A stretch of 64,000 bases of DNA, from contig JBGOEV010000004.1 in assembly GCA_041538025.1 (NCBI GenBank), forward strand, positions 1 to 64,000. The letters run 5' to 3'. The notes below the pieces were generated by a model. That model saw only the letters and a list, made by a program, of their open reading frames with translations. It ran no database searches and was not told the origin of the DNA. The DNA comes from Thermosaccharophagus gerlachensis (GTDB lineage Bacteria; Armatimonadota; Fervidibacteria; Fervidibacterales; Thermosaccharophagaceae). Numbering within the stretch: position 1 is the first letter of the stretch; each line of letters begins with the position of its first letter. Positions 35,166 to 43,442 of this stretch are shown in pieces. Position numbers and translations under genes: made by a program.

Positions 35166-37094
35166 GCTTCGCGCCCAAGAGAAGTGGGTGAGGAAATAAT
35201 AGAGGATTGTGTTTCGCTTTACGTGATTCACCTCGCACAGCATGTGCTGTTGAACTCCGGTGGACCTTTGCACACGCATGAGATAGTTGAAAAGCTCTCC
35301 GACAAGATCATCATTTCCCCTGAATACTTGCGAAGACATCTACGTGATAGTGATATCTTTGTCTTTCACAGGCGTCGTTGGGAGTTGCGGTGGCGCTATG
35401 AAGCAAGAGAGGCATCTCTTGAAGGTATCGTTAGCAGTTTGCTATCATCGTTAGGCTATCCAGTCTCTATCCACGAAATCTGCAAATGGCTCTCTGAGGC
35501 TGGCAAGGGAGAGGTAAGCGTGCTCACCGATAGGTTGTTAGGGTTGCTGAAGAGCAGGACAGGGACATTTTGGGAAATCAGTGAGGGCAAGTTCGGTTTG
35601 CGTTCTTGGTTAATTGATACAAGTGGCGCAGATGAAAACAGCGTGATCGCAGATAGTTTCTTTGGGCGTGAGGAGGAAATAAATGATTTGCTTAGGAGAG
35701 TTGATGAGTTGGCGATTGACTTTAGCCTGCCTTTGAGTGATGTGTGTCAAAGGTTGATTGATGGTCTATCAAAGCCGTTATCACATAGCGAGATAACGCT
35801 CATCTGTTGGCGAGGTTTGAACTATAAGCCAACAGCTGAGGAAGTGTTGCGTGAGTTGTTTAATGCCCCAAACCTGCATGTTCTATCGCCCGGGTATTGG
35901 TGCACTGACATGCTCATTGAAAAGATGCATCATCTTGTCGAGGAGGGAGCATTGAAGGAAAGGGAAATATTGGCACGCAAGTTTGCAGACATAGACAAGG
36001 TGCTTAAGAGAGCCGAATCTCTACTCTCCCGTCAAAAAGCGCCATCACCCATCCCCATCACCTCCGAAGACTGGGACGATATGTTGGATTGGTTGAAAGG
36101 AAGGGGAGCTCCAGCTCGCATTGATGTCATACTCTTCGAGGCGTTTGAGCTTGATCATAGGGATAGAGCATATCTGCCAACGCTGTATGAGCTTGAAAAC
36201 AGATTGAGCAAAGATGCTCGTCTCGTCAATCTTGGAAACCACATGTGGTGGTTCAAGGAAGCTTTACCTAAACACATAGGCTCAATACCTGATGAGCTAC
36301 TTCCGAAAACACTAAAAGTGGAAGGGGCGCTTGAAAGGGGCACATTTGACGTTGAATTGCCAGATGAGGCGCTTGAGCCCGATTTAGTGCGTTGGGTCAA
36401 TGAACCAGAATACGAGGATGTTGGTGAACCAGTCAAGCTTCAAATCGCTCCAAAGGAGAAACGCTCAACCATTATACCGATCCCGTATCACCACATAGTT
36501 GCTGGGACGATGAAGCTACGGGAAGTTGATAAGCCTATGTTTGGTGACGAAGCTAAACTGCAGTATTACATCGCTACAGATGAACACGGATTTGAGTTTC
36601 CAGTTTGGGTGAACATGGAAACGGGTTTGATGTTCGGCTTCAAAGAGTGGTATGAGCAACGAGGGATCGGTGCTGGCGCATTGATCAAACTTGAGGTAGT
36701 GCGAGGTGCAGGGAAGCTCAAGCTCGCATGGAATAAGAAATATGACAGGTATCTTCATTTGCCATCCGGGAGGGTTAATCAACTTTTAAGTTACGCTCGC
36801 CAAGAGGCTGTGGCAAGGGCAACAGTGGTTGAACTTATGCAATCTATCATAATGCCTTTCTACGAAGACGGTGTCCATTTTTTGCGTCTTTGGGCTGAGG
36901 TAAACTTTTTGCGCAGGACAAGTAAGCGCTTGATAGCTTCAATCTTGAGCCTCTATGCGTGCTTTATTAGACACCCTCAGAAGGAAGGATACTGGTTGTA
37001 TGAGTATGAGCGGAGCGCTGAGGGCATAAGGCGGGAGAAGAGGAGGCTCGTTGAAAGGCTCATCCGTCAGGCGGGAGCTGAAGGGAAGACTTGA
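35163..37094 (+). CDS. Unknown protein with several winged-helix domains (HARE-HTH-like N-terminus)
   Basis: 643 residues if it begins at ATA 35163, or 636 if it begins at GTG 35184; either way one continuous frame. I do not recognise the family. The first 75 residues (LAQHVLLNSGGPLHTHEIVEKLSDK ... FVFHRRRWELR) read like a HARE-HTH winged helix, the type found in RNA polymerase delta and some restriction proteins. Similar helix-turn-helix periods seem to recur near 85-150 (YPVSIHEICKWLSE), 195-240 (LSHSEITLICW) and 290-365. A proline-rich break at about 410-440 is followed by a beta-rich section (YYIATDEHGFEFPVWVNMETG) and a basic helical C-terminus. There is no signal peptide or membrane helix. 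It lies between rimO and a sugar kinase. A DNA- or RNA-binding role is inference. Confidence 0.6.
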   Translation: MASRPREVGEEIIEDCVSLYVIHLAQHVLLNSGGPLHTHEIVEKLSDKIIISPEYLRRHLRDSDIFVFHRRRWELRWRYEAREASLEGIVSSLLSSLGYPVSIHEICKWLSEAGKGEVSVLTDRLLGLLKSRTGTFWEISEGKFGLRSWLIDTSGADENSVIADSFFGREEEINDLLRRVDELAIDFSLPLSDVCQRLIDGLSKPLSHSEITLICWRGLNYKPTAEEVLRELFNAPNLHVLSPGYWCTDMLIEKMHHLVEEGALKEREILARKFADIDKVLKRAESLLSRQKAPSPIPITSEDWDDMLDWLKGRGAPARIDVILFEAFELDHRDRAYLPTLYELENRLSKDARLVNLGNHMWWFKEALPKHIGSIPDELLPKTLKVEGALERGTFDVELPDEALEPDLVRWVNEPEYEDVGEPVKLQIAPKEKRSTIIPIPYHHIVAGTMKLREVDKPMFGDEAKLQYYIATDEHGFEFPVWVNMETGLMFGFKEWYEQRGIGAGALIKLEVVRGAGKLKLAWNKKYDRYLHLPSGRVNQLLSYARQEAVARATVVELMQSIIMPFYEDGVHFLRLWAEVNFLRRTSKRLIASILSLYACFIRHPQKEGYWLYEYERSAEGIRREKRRLVERLIRQAGAEGKT

Positions 37095-37117
37095 TAGCTT
37101 GAGGAGGTGAGTTGCCG

Positions 37118-38791
37118 ATGGATGCCTTCTTAGGTATTGATGTTGGCACTCAGAGTGTTAAAGGGTGCGCTGTTGACTCAAATGGGGAACTGCTTGCGGA
37201 GGCAAGCACAGAATACCCGCTATACATTCCGCAACCTGGATGGACGGAACAGTCACCACACGAAATGCACAAAGCTGCTTTTGAGACGATAAGTAAGCTG
37301 GTGAAGGCTTTAAGCAATATGCAGCCACAATACACGGTAAGAGCCGTTTGCCTAACAGGGCAAATGCACACAATGATCTTGCTTGACGAAAAAAAGGAAG
37401 CTCTTGGTGTTGCTCTCCTGTGGAATGATGGTAGGGCTGCAAAGGAAGCTCAAGAGGGTGCACAACTCCTTAGGGAAAAGTTAGGGGAAAGATTTTTGGT
37501 TGATGTCATCTGCAATGACTTCCTTGCTAACTGGACAGGTGCGCACTTGCTTTATGTTAAGAGGCGATGGGAAGAGTGGAAGGCTGGGAGAAGCGATTAT
37601 GAAGCACAGCGTTGGGGCGAAGCGTGGGAGAAAGCTCGCTTCTTCCTCACACCAAGGGACTACATCGTCCTCAAGCTTTGCCATGAGTTAGCCATGGATT
37701 ACTGTGGTGGTTCTGAGACATCCCTGTTAGACATACCTTCAAAGCGATGGGCAAAGGAGGCTTTTGAAGCCCTCGGAATTGAAAAGCTAACGCCACCACC
37801 ATTGTTTGAACCGGGGTCGGTTATAGGCAAGGTTGTGAAGGAAGTCAGTGAGGAAACTGGTCTCAAAGAAGGTGTTGCAGTTATTGCGGGTGCTGGTGAC
37901 TGTCTTGCAGGCGCGCTTGCTGGTGGAGTCCTTGACGTTGGGCAAATGCTTTTTACGCTTGGCACAAGCGGAGTTGCAGTTGCGCCTATAGGTCAAAAGC
38001 CACTTGTTGATCCGCAATTGAGAACGCAAGTCCATTATTCAACAGTCCCGAATGTGCTTGTTAATATGGGCTGTGTTAATGGTGCTGGAATAGGTTTGAG
38101 GATGTATCGCGATGTGCTTGCTGACACATACAGGGGTGCAGCCCAAAAGCTTGGCGTTGACCCATATGAGTTGCTAACGAGGAGAGCAGCACAGGTGCCA
38201 CCGGGTTCAAACGGCGTTATGTTCTCACCATACTTGACTGGTGATAGGCTCGTCAAAGCACCCGAAGGGAAAGGATGTTGGTATGGCATATCGGCATACT
38301 TGCTTGAGCCACAAAGTAACGGTGATGCGTGTCTCATAAGGGCGATACTTGAAGGAGTGTGCTTTGCTGTCAGGGACGCAATTGAAATAATCAAGGGCTT
38401 GCTACCAAGTGGCACTGAGCTGAAAGAGATAAGAATGGTCGGTGGTGGCGCAAGGAGCGATTTTTGGGTTCAACTTGCTGCCGACATATTTGGGCAAGCT
38501 GTTTGCACGACTACCGCAAGGGATGCTTCTTACGGGATGGCGCTACTCGCAGCAGTTGGTGCGGGTGTCCTTTCAATTCGTGACGCTGCTGAGAAGATAA
38601 AGATCGTGAAGCGCTTTGAACCAAGAGAGCCAATAGCAAGGTTCTATGAGAGGCTTTATAGGGAGGTATATCACGGGCATTATGATAAAAGCCAGCGTGA
38701 GATTGATGAGGCTATGAACGCTTTAATGAAGAGCGAGGAGTATCGTGAGGCTTTGTCGTTTTGGAGCAAATGCGAGGGTAAAGGCATCTGA
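37118..38791 (+). CDS. xylB: FGGY-family carbohydrate kinase, xylulokinase-like
   Basis: 557 residues. FGGY kinases phosphorylate sugars; the xylulokinase subgroup fits best. The N-terminal phosphate loop IDVGTQSVKGCAVD is followed by GWTEQSPHEM and by LTGQMHTMILLD, the xylulokinase form of the substrate loop. The C-terminal domain has GTSGVAVAP and RMVGGGARSDFWVQLAADI. The protein is slightly longer than the usual 490-510 residues because of a loop near residues 145-185. AGGAGGTGA precedes both a TTG (37112) and the preferred ATG (37118). Substrate could also be another ketose or polyol. Part of the rimO run. Confidence 0.87.
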   Translation: MDAFLGIDVGTQSVKGCAVDSNGELLAEASTEYPLYIPQPGWTEQSPHEMHKAAFETISKLVKALSNMQPQYTVRAVCLTGQMHTMILLDEKKEALGVALLWNDGRAAKEAQEGAQLLREKLGERFLVDVICNDFLANWTGAHLLYVKRRWEEWKAGRSDYEAQRWGEAWEKARFFLTPRDYIVLKLCHELAMDYCGGSETSLLDIPSKRWAKEAFEALGIEKLTPPPLFEPGSVIGKVVKEVSEETGLKEGVAVIAGAGDCLAGALAGGVLDVGQMLFTLGTSGVAVAPIGQKPLVDPQLRTQVHYSTVPNVLVNMGCVNGAGIGLRMYRDVLADTYRGAAQKLGVDPYELLTRRAAQVPPGSNGVMFSPYLTGDRLVKAPEGKGCWYGISAYLLEPQSNGDACLIRAILEGVCFAVRDAIEIIKGLLPSGTELKEIRMVGGGARSDFWVQLAADIFGQAVCTTTARDASYGMALLAAVGAGVLSIRDAAEKIKIVKRFEPREPIARFYERLYREVYHGHYDKSQREIDEAMNALMKSEEYREALSFWSKCEGKGI

Positions 38792-38808
38792 GTCTACTGG
38801 GGGTAGTA

Positions 38809-39798
38809 GTGATGTTGGAGAGGGTTGCAGCGGAATTGAGCGATGTTTACATTGGTCACGTTAGTGATGAGGAGGCATGCACTGGTTGCACCGTCCTTCT
38901 GTTTCCGAATGGAGCAGTTGGAGGTGTTGACATACGAGGGAGTGCGTCAGGAACATTAGGCGTTGATACTTTGGGCTTACTCCATTTGGTGCCACTCGTT
39001 CATGGGCTTGTCTTTACTGGCGGAAGCGCTTTCGGGCTTGAAACAGTATTTGGAGTGATGAGGTGGCTCGAAGAAAAAGGTATAGGATTTGATGTCGGTG
39101 TGACAAAAGTTCCGATCGCTTGCGGTGCGGTTATATTTGACCTCAATGTTGGCTCTCATAAGGTCCGTCCAAATGCGGAGTGGGGTTATAGAGCTTGCAA
39201 TAGTGCTGTCCCATTGAGGGATGGTTTGCTACAGGGCAACATAGGAGCTGGTATGGGTGCATCGGTTGGTAAAGTTCTTGGTATGGGTTATGCGATGAAA
39301 AGTGGGCTTGGTTTGTCTTGTGTTGAGCTCCCGGGCAGGATCTGCATTTTTGCCTTAGCGGTTGTGAATGCTTGGGGTGATGTAGTTAACTGGCGCACTG
39401 GCGAGGTAGTAGCAGGTGCCTATGACCGCTTGAGGAGAAGCTTCGTCATCTCAACGGAGATCGTGAAGGAGAAGGGCGGTATCGGTTTTGCTGGCGCGGG
39501 TGTGCCAAATTGCACGACACTTGTAGGTGTCCTTACAAACGCATACCTTGAGAAATGGCAAGCAACAAAACTTGCACAGGTAGCGCAAAACGGTATAGCG
39601 CTCTCGGTTCGCCCAGCGCATACGATGTTTGATGGTGATGTCACGTTTGCGTTCTCTGTTGGTAATCTCGTTGCCAACATCAATTCACTTTGCACAGCTG
39701 TTGTTGAAGCTGTTGCTCAAGCAATCCTTAATGCAGTGCTGTATGCTAAAGGTATTCACGATTTGCCAGCTGTGAGCGACATAAGAAGTAGAAGTTGA
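38809..39798 (+). CDS. P1 (S58, DmpA-like) family aminopeptidase
   Basis: 329 residues. Members cut N-terminal residues from small peptides or amides and mature by self-cleavage, as in DmpA and BapA. Family motifs are seen: VGGVDIRGSASGT near residue 37, HGLVFTGGSAFGLE near 65, GNIGAGMGASVGK near 145 and GAGVPNCTTLVGVLTNA near 230. The second half of that last motif normally begins at the self-cleavage residue; here it would be Thr after N-C. No signal peptide. It follows the sugar kinase after 17 bases and converges with rluD. Confidence 0.87.
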   Translation: MMLERVAAELSDVYIGHVSDEEACTGCTVLLFPNGAVGGVDIRGSASGTLGVDTLGLLHLVPLVHGLVFTGGSAFGLETVFGVMRWLEEKGIGFDVGVTKVPIACGAVIFDLNVGSHKVRPNAEWGYRACNSAVPLRDGLLQGNIGAGMGASVGKVLGMGYAMKSGLGLSCVELPGRICIFALAVVNAWGDVVNWRTGEVVAGAYDRLRRSFVISTEIVKEKGGIGFAGAGVPNCTTLVGVLTNAYLEKWQATKLAQVAQNGIALSVRPAHTMFDGDVTFAFSVGNLVANINSLCTAVVEAVAQAILNAVLYAKGIHDLPAVSDIRSRS

Positions 39799-39817
39799 GG
39801 GAATTGATTCAATCGCT

Positions 39818-40849
39818 TCATCCAGTAAGCTGTTGCGAGGTTGAAATCCTCCTGAGGCACTGGAGAAGGCGTTCCATATCATGTGGCATCCGTGCAGTGA
39901 CCCTTAACTCGTGGTCAAATACAGGGTGGCGAAACTTTACTTCGTTTGCGTGAAGCATCTGTCCGTTCAATCCTTTGAGCAATTTAAGTAGTTCCTCGTT
40001 GTGCATCTTCGTGGCGATCGCAAGGGCTCTTCTTCTGCCATTATACTTAGCATCTCCGACAATGGGATGGTTCAAATAAGCAGCGTGCACCCTTATTTGG
40101 TGTGTTCGCCCCGTGAGCATGAGCGCTTCAACGAGCGCGAATTCACCGTAACGCTCCATAACCGAAAAATGAGTTTCAGCGTGCTTACCGCTGTGTTCAA
40201 TGACTGCCATCCTTTGCCTGTTCTTCCTATCCCTACCGAGTGGTGCACTGAGATGCATTTCTTGCCACTGCGGGTTCCCAACAACAACAGCCAAGTAGCG
40301 TTTCTCAATGCTCCTATTCGCAAATTGCTGTTGTAAGACGAGGTGTGCTTCATCCGTCTTGGCTATAATGAGGCACCCAGAGGTATCCTTATCAAGGCGA
40401 TGAACTATTCCGAGGCGCTTTTCACCAGCGACCTTTGATAGCCTATACCCTTTAGCCAAAAGGGCATGCATCAAAGTCGGCTCAGAGGTCGTATGGCTTG
40501 GGTGAACTACAATGCCCCTTGGCTTATTCACAACCAAGATATGCTCATCCTCATAAAGGACATCAATCTGCATTTGGCTCGCCAGAGCCAGTAAGCGCTC
40601 ATCAACCTCGCCTTTTGGCTCGGGCACGATTTCAACTTCAACGATGTCGCCCTCCTTCACGATATAACTTGCTTTCTTTGTCTCACCGTTTACCAAGACC
40701 TTGCCACAGTCAACAAGAGCCTTCGCCTTTGAGCGTGAAAGGCTCGGTATTAGAGCATGGATGAATGCATCCAACCTACCACCATCATGCACCCATGTCA
40801 CATATAGGCGGTGGATAATCCTCTCAGGTTGCTCTTTATTTTTCCACAT
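39818..40849 (-). CDS. rluD: RluD-type 23S rRNA pseudouridine synthase
   Basis: 343 residues. The N-terminal S4 RNA-binding domain (RLDAFIHALIPSLSRSKAKAL ... GKVLVNGE) precedes the pseudouridine synthase core. The catalytic Asp lies in HRLDKDTSGCLI, near residue 150. VVGNPQW, GRTHQIRVHAAYLNHPIVGD and HANEV complete the pattern. This is the RluA/RluC/RluD group; RluD modifies helix 69 of 23S rRNA. Which uridine is made here cannot be told from sequence. AGAGGAG lies just upstream of its ATG. It is last in the minus run TPR, pflX-like, leuD, rluD. Confidence 0.93.
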   Translation of the reverse strand: MWKNKEQPERIIHRLYVTWVHDGGRLDAFIHALIPSLSRSKAKALVDCGKVLVNGETKKASYIVKEGDIVEVEIVPEPKGEVDERLLALASQMQIDVLYEDEHILVVNKPRGIVVHPSHTTSEPTLMHALLAKGYRLSKVAGEKRLGIVHRLDKDTSGCLIIAKTDEAHLVLQQQFANRSIEKRYLAVVVGNPQWQEMHLSAPLGRDRKNRQRMAVIEHSGKHAETHFSVMERYGEFALVEALMLTGRTHQIRVHAAYLNHPIVGDAKYNGRRRALAIATKMHNEELLKLLKGLNGQMLHANEVKFRHPVFDHELRVTARMPHDMERLLQCLRRISTSQQLTG

Positions 40850-40865
40850 TGCTCCTCTTACAGCT

Positions 40866-41363
40866 TCATTTGCTGGCGACTCTTCTCCTGATGAAGTTGA
40901 TCAGCCCACCCTCTTCAAATATCTGGCGAACGAACCCTGGAAACGGTTTTGCCTTGTGCTCCGTTCCTTTGGTGATATTTCGTATGATGCCACTTTCAAG
41001 GTCGCACTCAATCAAATCACCCTCTTCAGCCTCTTCAACTGCGCTTTCGCACTCAAGTATTGGCAAGCCTATGTTTATCGCGTTCCTGTAGAATATGCGT
41101 GCAAACGACTTCGCTATCACGCAACTTATCCCAGCGCCTTTTATTGCCAAAGGTGCATGTTCCCTTGAGCTACCGCAACCAAAGTTTTCGCCAGCAACTA
41201 TCACATCACCTTGCGATACACGAGAGGCAAACTCTGGGTCTATAGCTTCCATGCAGTGTTTCCCGAGTTCTTTTTCGTCCATCGTCACAAGATAGCGAGC
41301 TGGTATGATGACATCGGTATCAATATTGTCACCGAACTTGTGGACTCTCCCACGGAGCTTCAT
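40866..41363 (-). CDS. leuD: 3-isopropylmalate dehydratase small subunit LeuD
   Basis: 165 residues, the short thermophile and archaeal-type LeuD of the aconitase superfamily swivel domain. FGDNIDTDVIIPARYL at the start and NFGCGSSREHAPLAIK (about residues 59-74) are diagnostic; the latter binds substrate. With LeuC it moves the hydroxyl of isopropylmalate in leucine synthesis. LeuC is not in the window, and a leuB-type gene lies more than 20 kb away. Homoaconitase subunits are similar and cannot be excluded. It sits 16 bases before rluD. Confidence 0.92.
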   Translation of the reverse strand: MKLRGRVHKFGDNIDTDVIIPARYLVTMDEKELGKHCMEAIDPEFASRVSQGDVIVAGENFGCGSSREHAPLAIKGAGISCVIAKSFARIFYRNAINIGLPILECESAVEEAEEGDLIECDLESGIIRNITKGTEHKAKPFPGFVRQIFEEGGLINFIRRRVASK

Positions 41364-41388
41364 CTCATAATCACCTCAGCATTTGTGC

Positions 41389-42399
41389 TCAAACCCACCT
41401 GAATGCTATGATTGTGCGCCATCTTTCATCAAACCTGTATAGTCCTGCCTCGGACGCGACTTTGACGGCTTCTTCATACTCACGCCTCGTTATTCGTCTG
41501 TTGATCTCTGGATACGACATTGCGTTGACCAGACCTGCAGGGTAATACTGAGCCATGATGTTGATAAAGGTATGCCTTGAGACTTCCTCAGCGAGGAAGC
41601 GAGCTATCTGGCGCGTCTCATCAACGCATCCGGGCATGACAAGATGACGCACAAGCAACCCTCTCAAGGCAATCCCATTCTCATCAAACATAAGGTCACC
41701 AACTTGCTTATGCATCTCTTTGATAGCTACCTTAGCCACATCTGGGTAATCCTCAACCCGCAAGTATCTTTTGGCTTTTTCCTTCGTCCAGAATTTGAAG
41801 TCAGGCATGTAGATGTCAAAGACGCCATCAAGTAGCTTTATAGTCTCAAGGGAGTCATAACCACCCGTGTTGTAAACGAGTGGCAACTTTAACCCTTTCT
41901 CAATCGCTATGAGGAGTGCTTCAAGTATTTGTGGGACAACATGTGAAGGCGTTACAAAGTTGATGTTGTGACAGCCAATCTCTTGAAGCTCGAGCATCAT
42001 CTCCGCGAGCCTTTGAGCTGAAACAGCTCTACCGTTACCCAAGTGACTTATGTCAAAGTTCTGGCAGAAGACGCATTTCAAATTGCACTGGCAAAAGAAG
42101 ATTGTCCCAGAGCCACGCCAACCCCTCAGGCAGTCCTCTTCACCGAAGTGCGCAAAGTAGCTTGAGACCACAGAGAGCCTGCCAGTCTTGCAGAAGCCGA
42201 CCTCATCTTTTAGCCTGTTAACTTTACATCTCCTTGGGCAGACTGTGCATGCTTCAAGCATCTTCAATGCTTCTTCAACTTTCGTTGCAAGCAAGCCATC
42301 CCTATAGCTGCGCAAATATGCGGGCTCAAAATCGCTCCCGCGAATGATAAAGCCTTCATACGATTTTGGAAGTTGCGCTCCCATTTCGTTACCCATCAC
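41389..42399 (-). CDS. PflX-type radical SAM protein
   Basis: 336 residues of the COG1313 (PflX) family of radical SAM proteins related to pyruvate formate-lyase activating enzyme. The C-x3-C-x2-C cluster motif is CNLKCVFC near residue 112. A second cysteine set CTVCPRRCKVNR near residue 52 is typical of this family. VYNTGGYDSLETI and IYMPDFKFW are further signatures. No glycyl radical enzyme gene is present in the window, so its target is unknown. The exact start is unclear: an ATG pair opens the frame at 42399. It follows the TPR gene after about 50 bases. Confidence 0.88.
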   Translation of the reverse strand: MMGNEMGAQLPKSYEGFIIRGSDFEPAYLRSYRDGLLATKVEEALKMLEACTVCPRRCKVNRLKDEVGFCKTGRLSVVSSYFAHFGEEDCLRGWRGSGTIFFCQCNLKCVFCQNFDISHLGNGRAVSAQRLAEMMLELQEIGCHNINFVTPSHVVPQILEALLIAIEKGLKLPLVYNTGGYDSLETIKLLDGVFDIYMPDFKFWTKEKAKRYLRVEDYPDVAKVAIKEMHKQVGDLMFDENGIALRGLLVRHLVMPGCVDETRQIARFLAEEVSRHTFINIMAQYYPAGLVNAMSYPEINRRITRREYEEAVKVASEAGLYRFDERWRTIIAFRWV

Positions 42400-42452
42400 C
42401 CTCCCACTTTTAAGCTCAATTCACTTTAAGCCAACGATATACCCTCTAACAT

Positions 42453-43352
42453 TCATTTTGTGCTCTCAGTTGTGTCATGTGCTTTCACTTCTTCTTTGAG
42501 CTGCTTCAACCGAGCCTTGGCTGATTCCAAGAGATGCCTATACATGGTTGAATGCACAAGCCTCGGTGAATGCCTCAAAAACTCTACGAGGGAAGACACT
42601 GCTTCCTTGTAGTTCCGCTTCTCCTCATAGAGCTTTGCCATATGCAACCTCGCCAAGAGTGCCTCATCGCTGTTCGGATAGCGCTTGATGAGCAGTTTAT
42701 AATGTTCAAGCGCCTTGTCAACTTTGTTTAGCTTTGAGAGCAGTTTAGCGTATGCCAAAAGCGCTTTTGGAGCATCTTGCGCTGTCGGGTGCTGCTCAAA
42801 AGCTTTCCTATAGGCATTCCCCGCATCTCCGTTCATCCCAGCCTTCTCATAGCACTCGCCAGCGCGATATAGAGCCGTCGCACACAAGTTCTCATCAGAT
42901 GAGCAACTTTTGGCTGCATGCAAATAGCTATTGGCAGCTCCCCTCCAATCCTTCATGTTGGCGTAGCAATCGCCAATGGCTATCAGCGCCTTAACTTTCA
43001 TAGCCTCGTCTTTCAACCCATCAAGTGATAGCCTAAGTTGGGCAAGCGCATCTGCATACCGTTTCTGTTCAATGAGCAACATTCCAAGTTCATACCTTGC
43101 CTGCGGTGCATACCGGCTGTTCGGAAAAGACTTCAACCCTTTGCGATACCATTCCTCGGCTCTTCTGTAGTCACCAACCTTCGCGTATGCTCTTGCACGG
43201 TAAAACTCATCAAGCGGTGTTAACTGAATCACCAGCAAGCCAATAACTAAAAGCAAACCCACAAGCAACCCTACGCTAACAATGTGCGAGATTATCCACA
43301 TCGCCAGCCGAACGAGTATACGCAGGAGCGTGAACATGTTTTGCTCACCCAC
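42453..43352 (-). CDS. Membrane-anchored TPR protein
   Basis: 299 residues. A hydrophobic segment at about residues 12-40 (MWIISHIVSVGLLVGLLLVIGLLVI) anchors it, with the rest outside the cytoplasm or at the membrane surface. About five or six tetratricopeptide repeats follow from residue 50 (RAYAKVGDYRRAEEWYRKGL; RYELGMLLIEQKRYADALAQL; ALEHYKLLIKRYPNSDEALL). The outer-membrane-type TPR repeats with YP..... spacing recall YbgF/CpoB and BamD, but no lipoprotein cysteine is seen. It may serve envelope assembly. First in the run with pflX-like, leuD and rluD, though 90 bases after the kinase gene. Confidence 0.85.
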   Translation of the reverse strand: MGEQNMFTLLRILVRLAMWIISHIVSVGLLVGLLLVIGLLVIQLTPLDEFYRARAYAKVGDYRRAEEWYRKGLKSFPNSRYAPQARYELGMLLIEQKRYADALAQLRLSLDGLKDEAMKVKALIAIGDCYANMKDWRGAANSYLHAAKSCSSDENLCATALYRAGECYEKAGMNGDAGNAYRKAFEQHPTAQDAPKALLAYAKLLSKLNKVDKALEHYKLLIKRYPNSDEALLARLHMAKLYEEKRNYKEAVSSLVEFLRHSPRLVHSTMYRHLLESAKARLKQLKEEVKAHDTTESTK

Positions 43353-43442
43353 TGGGATGAGGTTGGAAAGACATAGACCTTTACCTTGGCTAATTTCTCA
43401 AACGGGATCGGCTTGAGCAAGGAAAGGTAACTATAACTTCAA

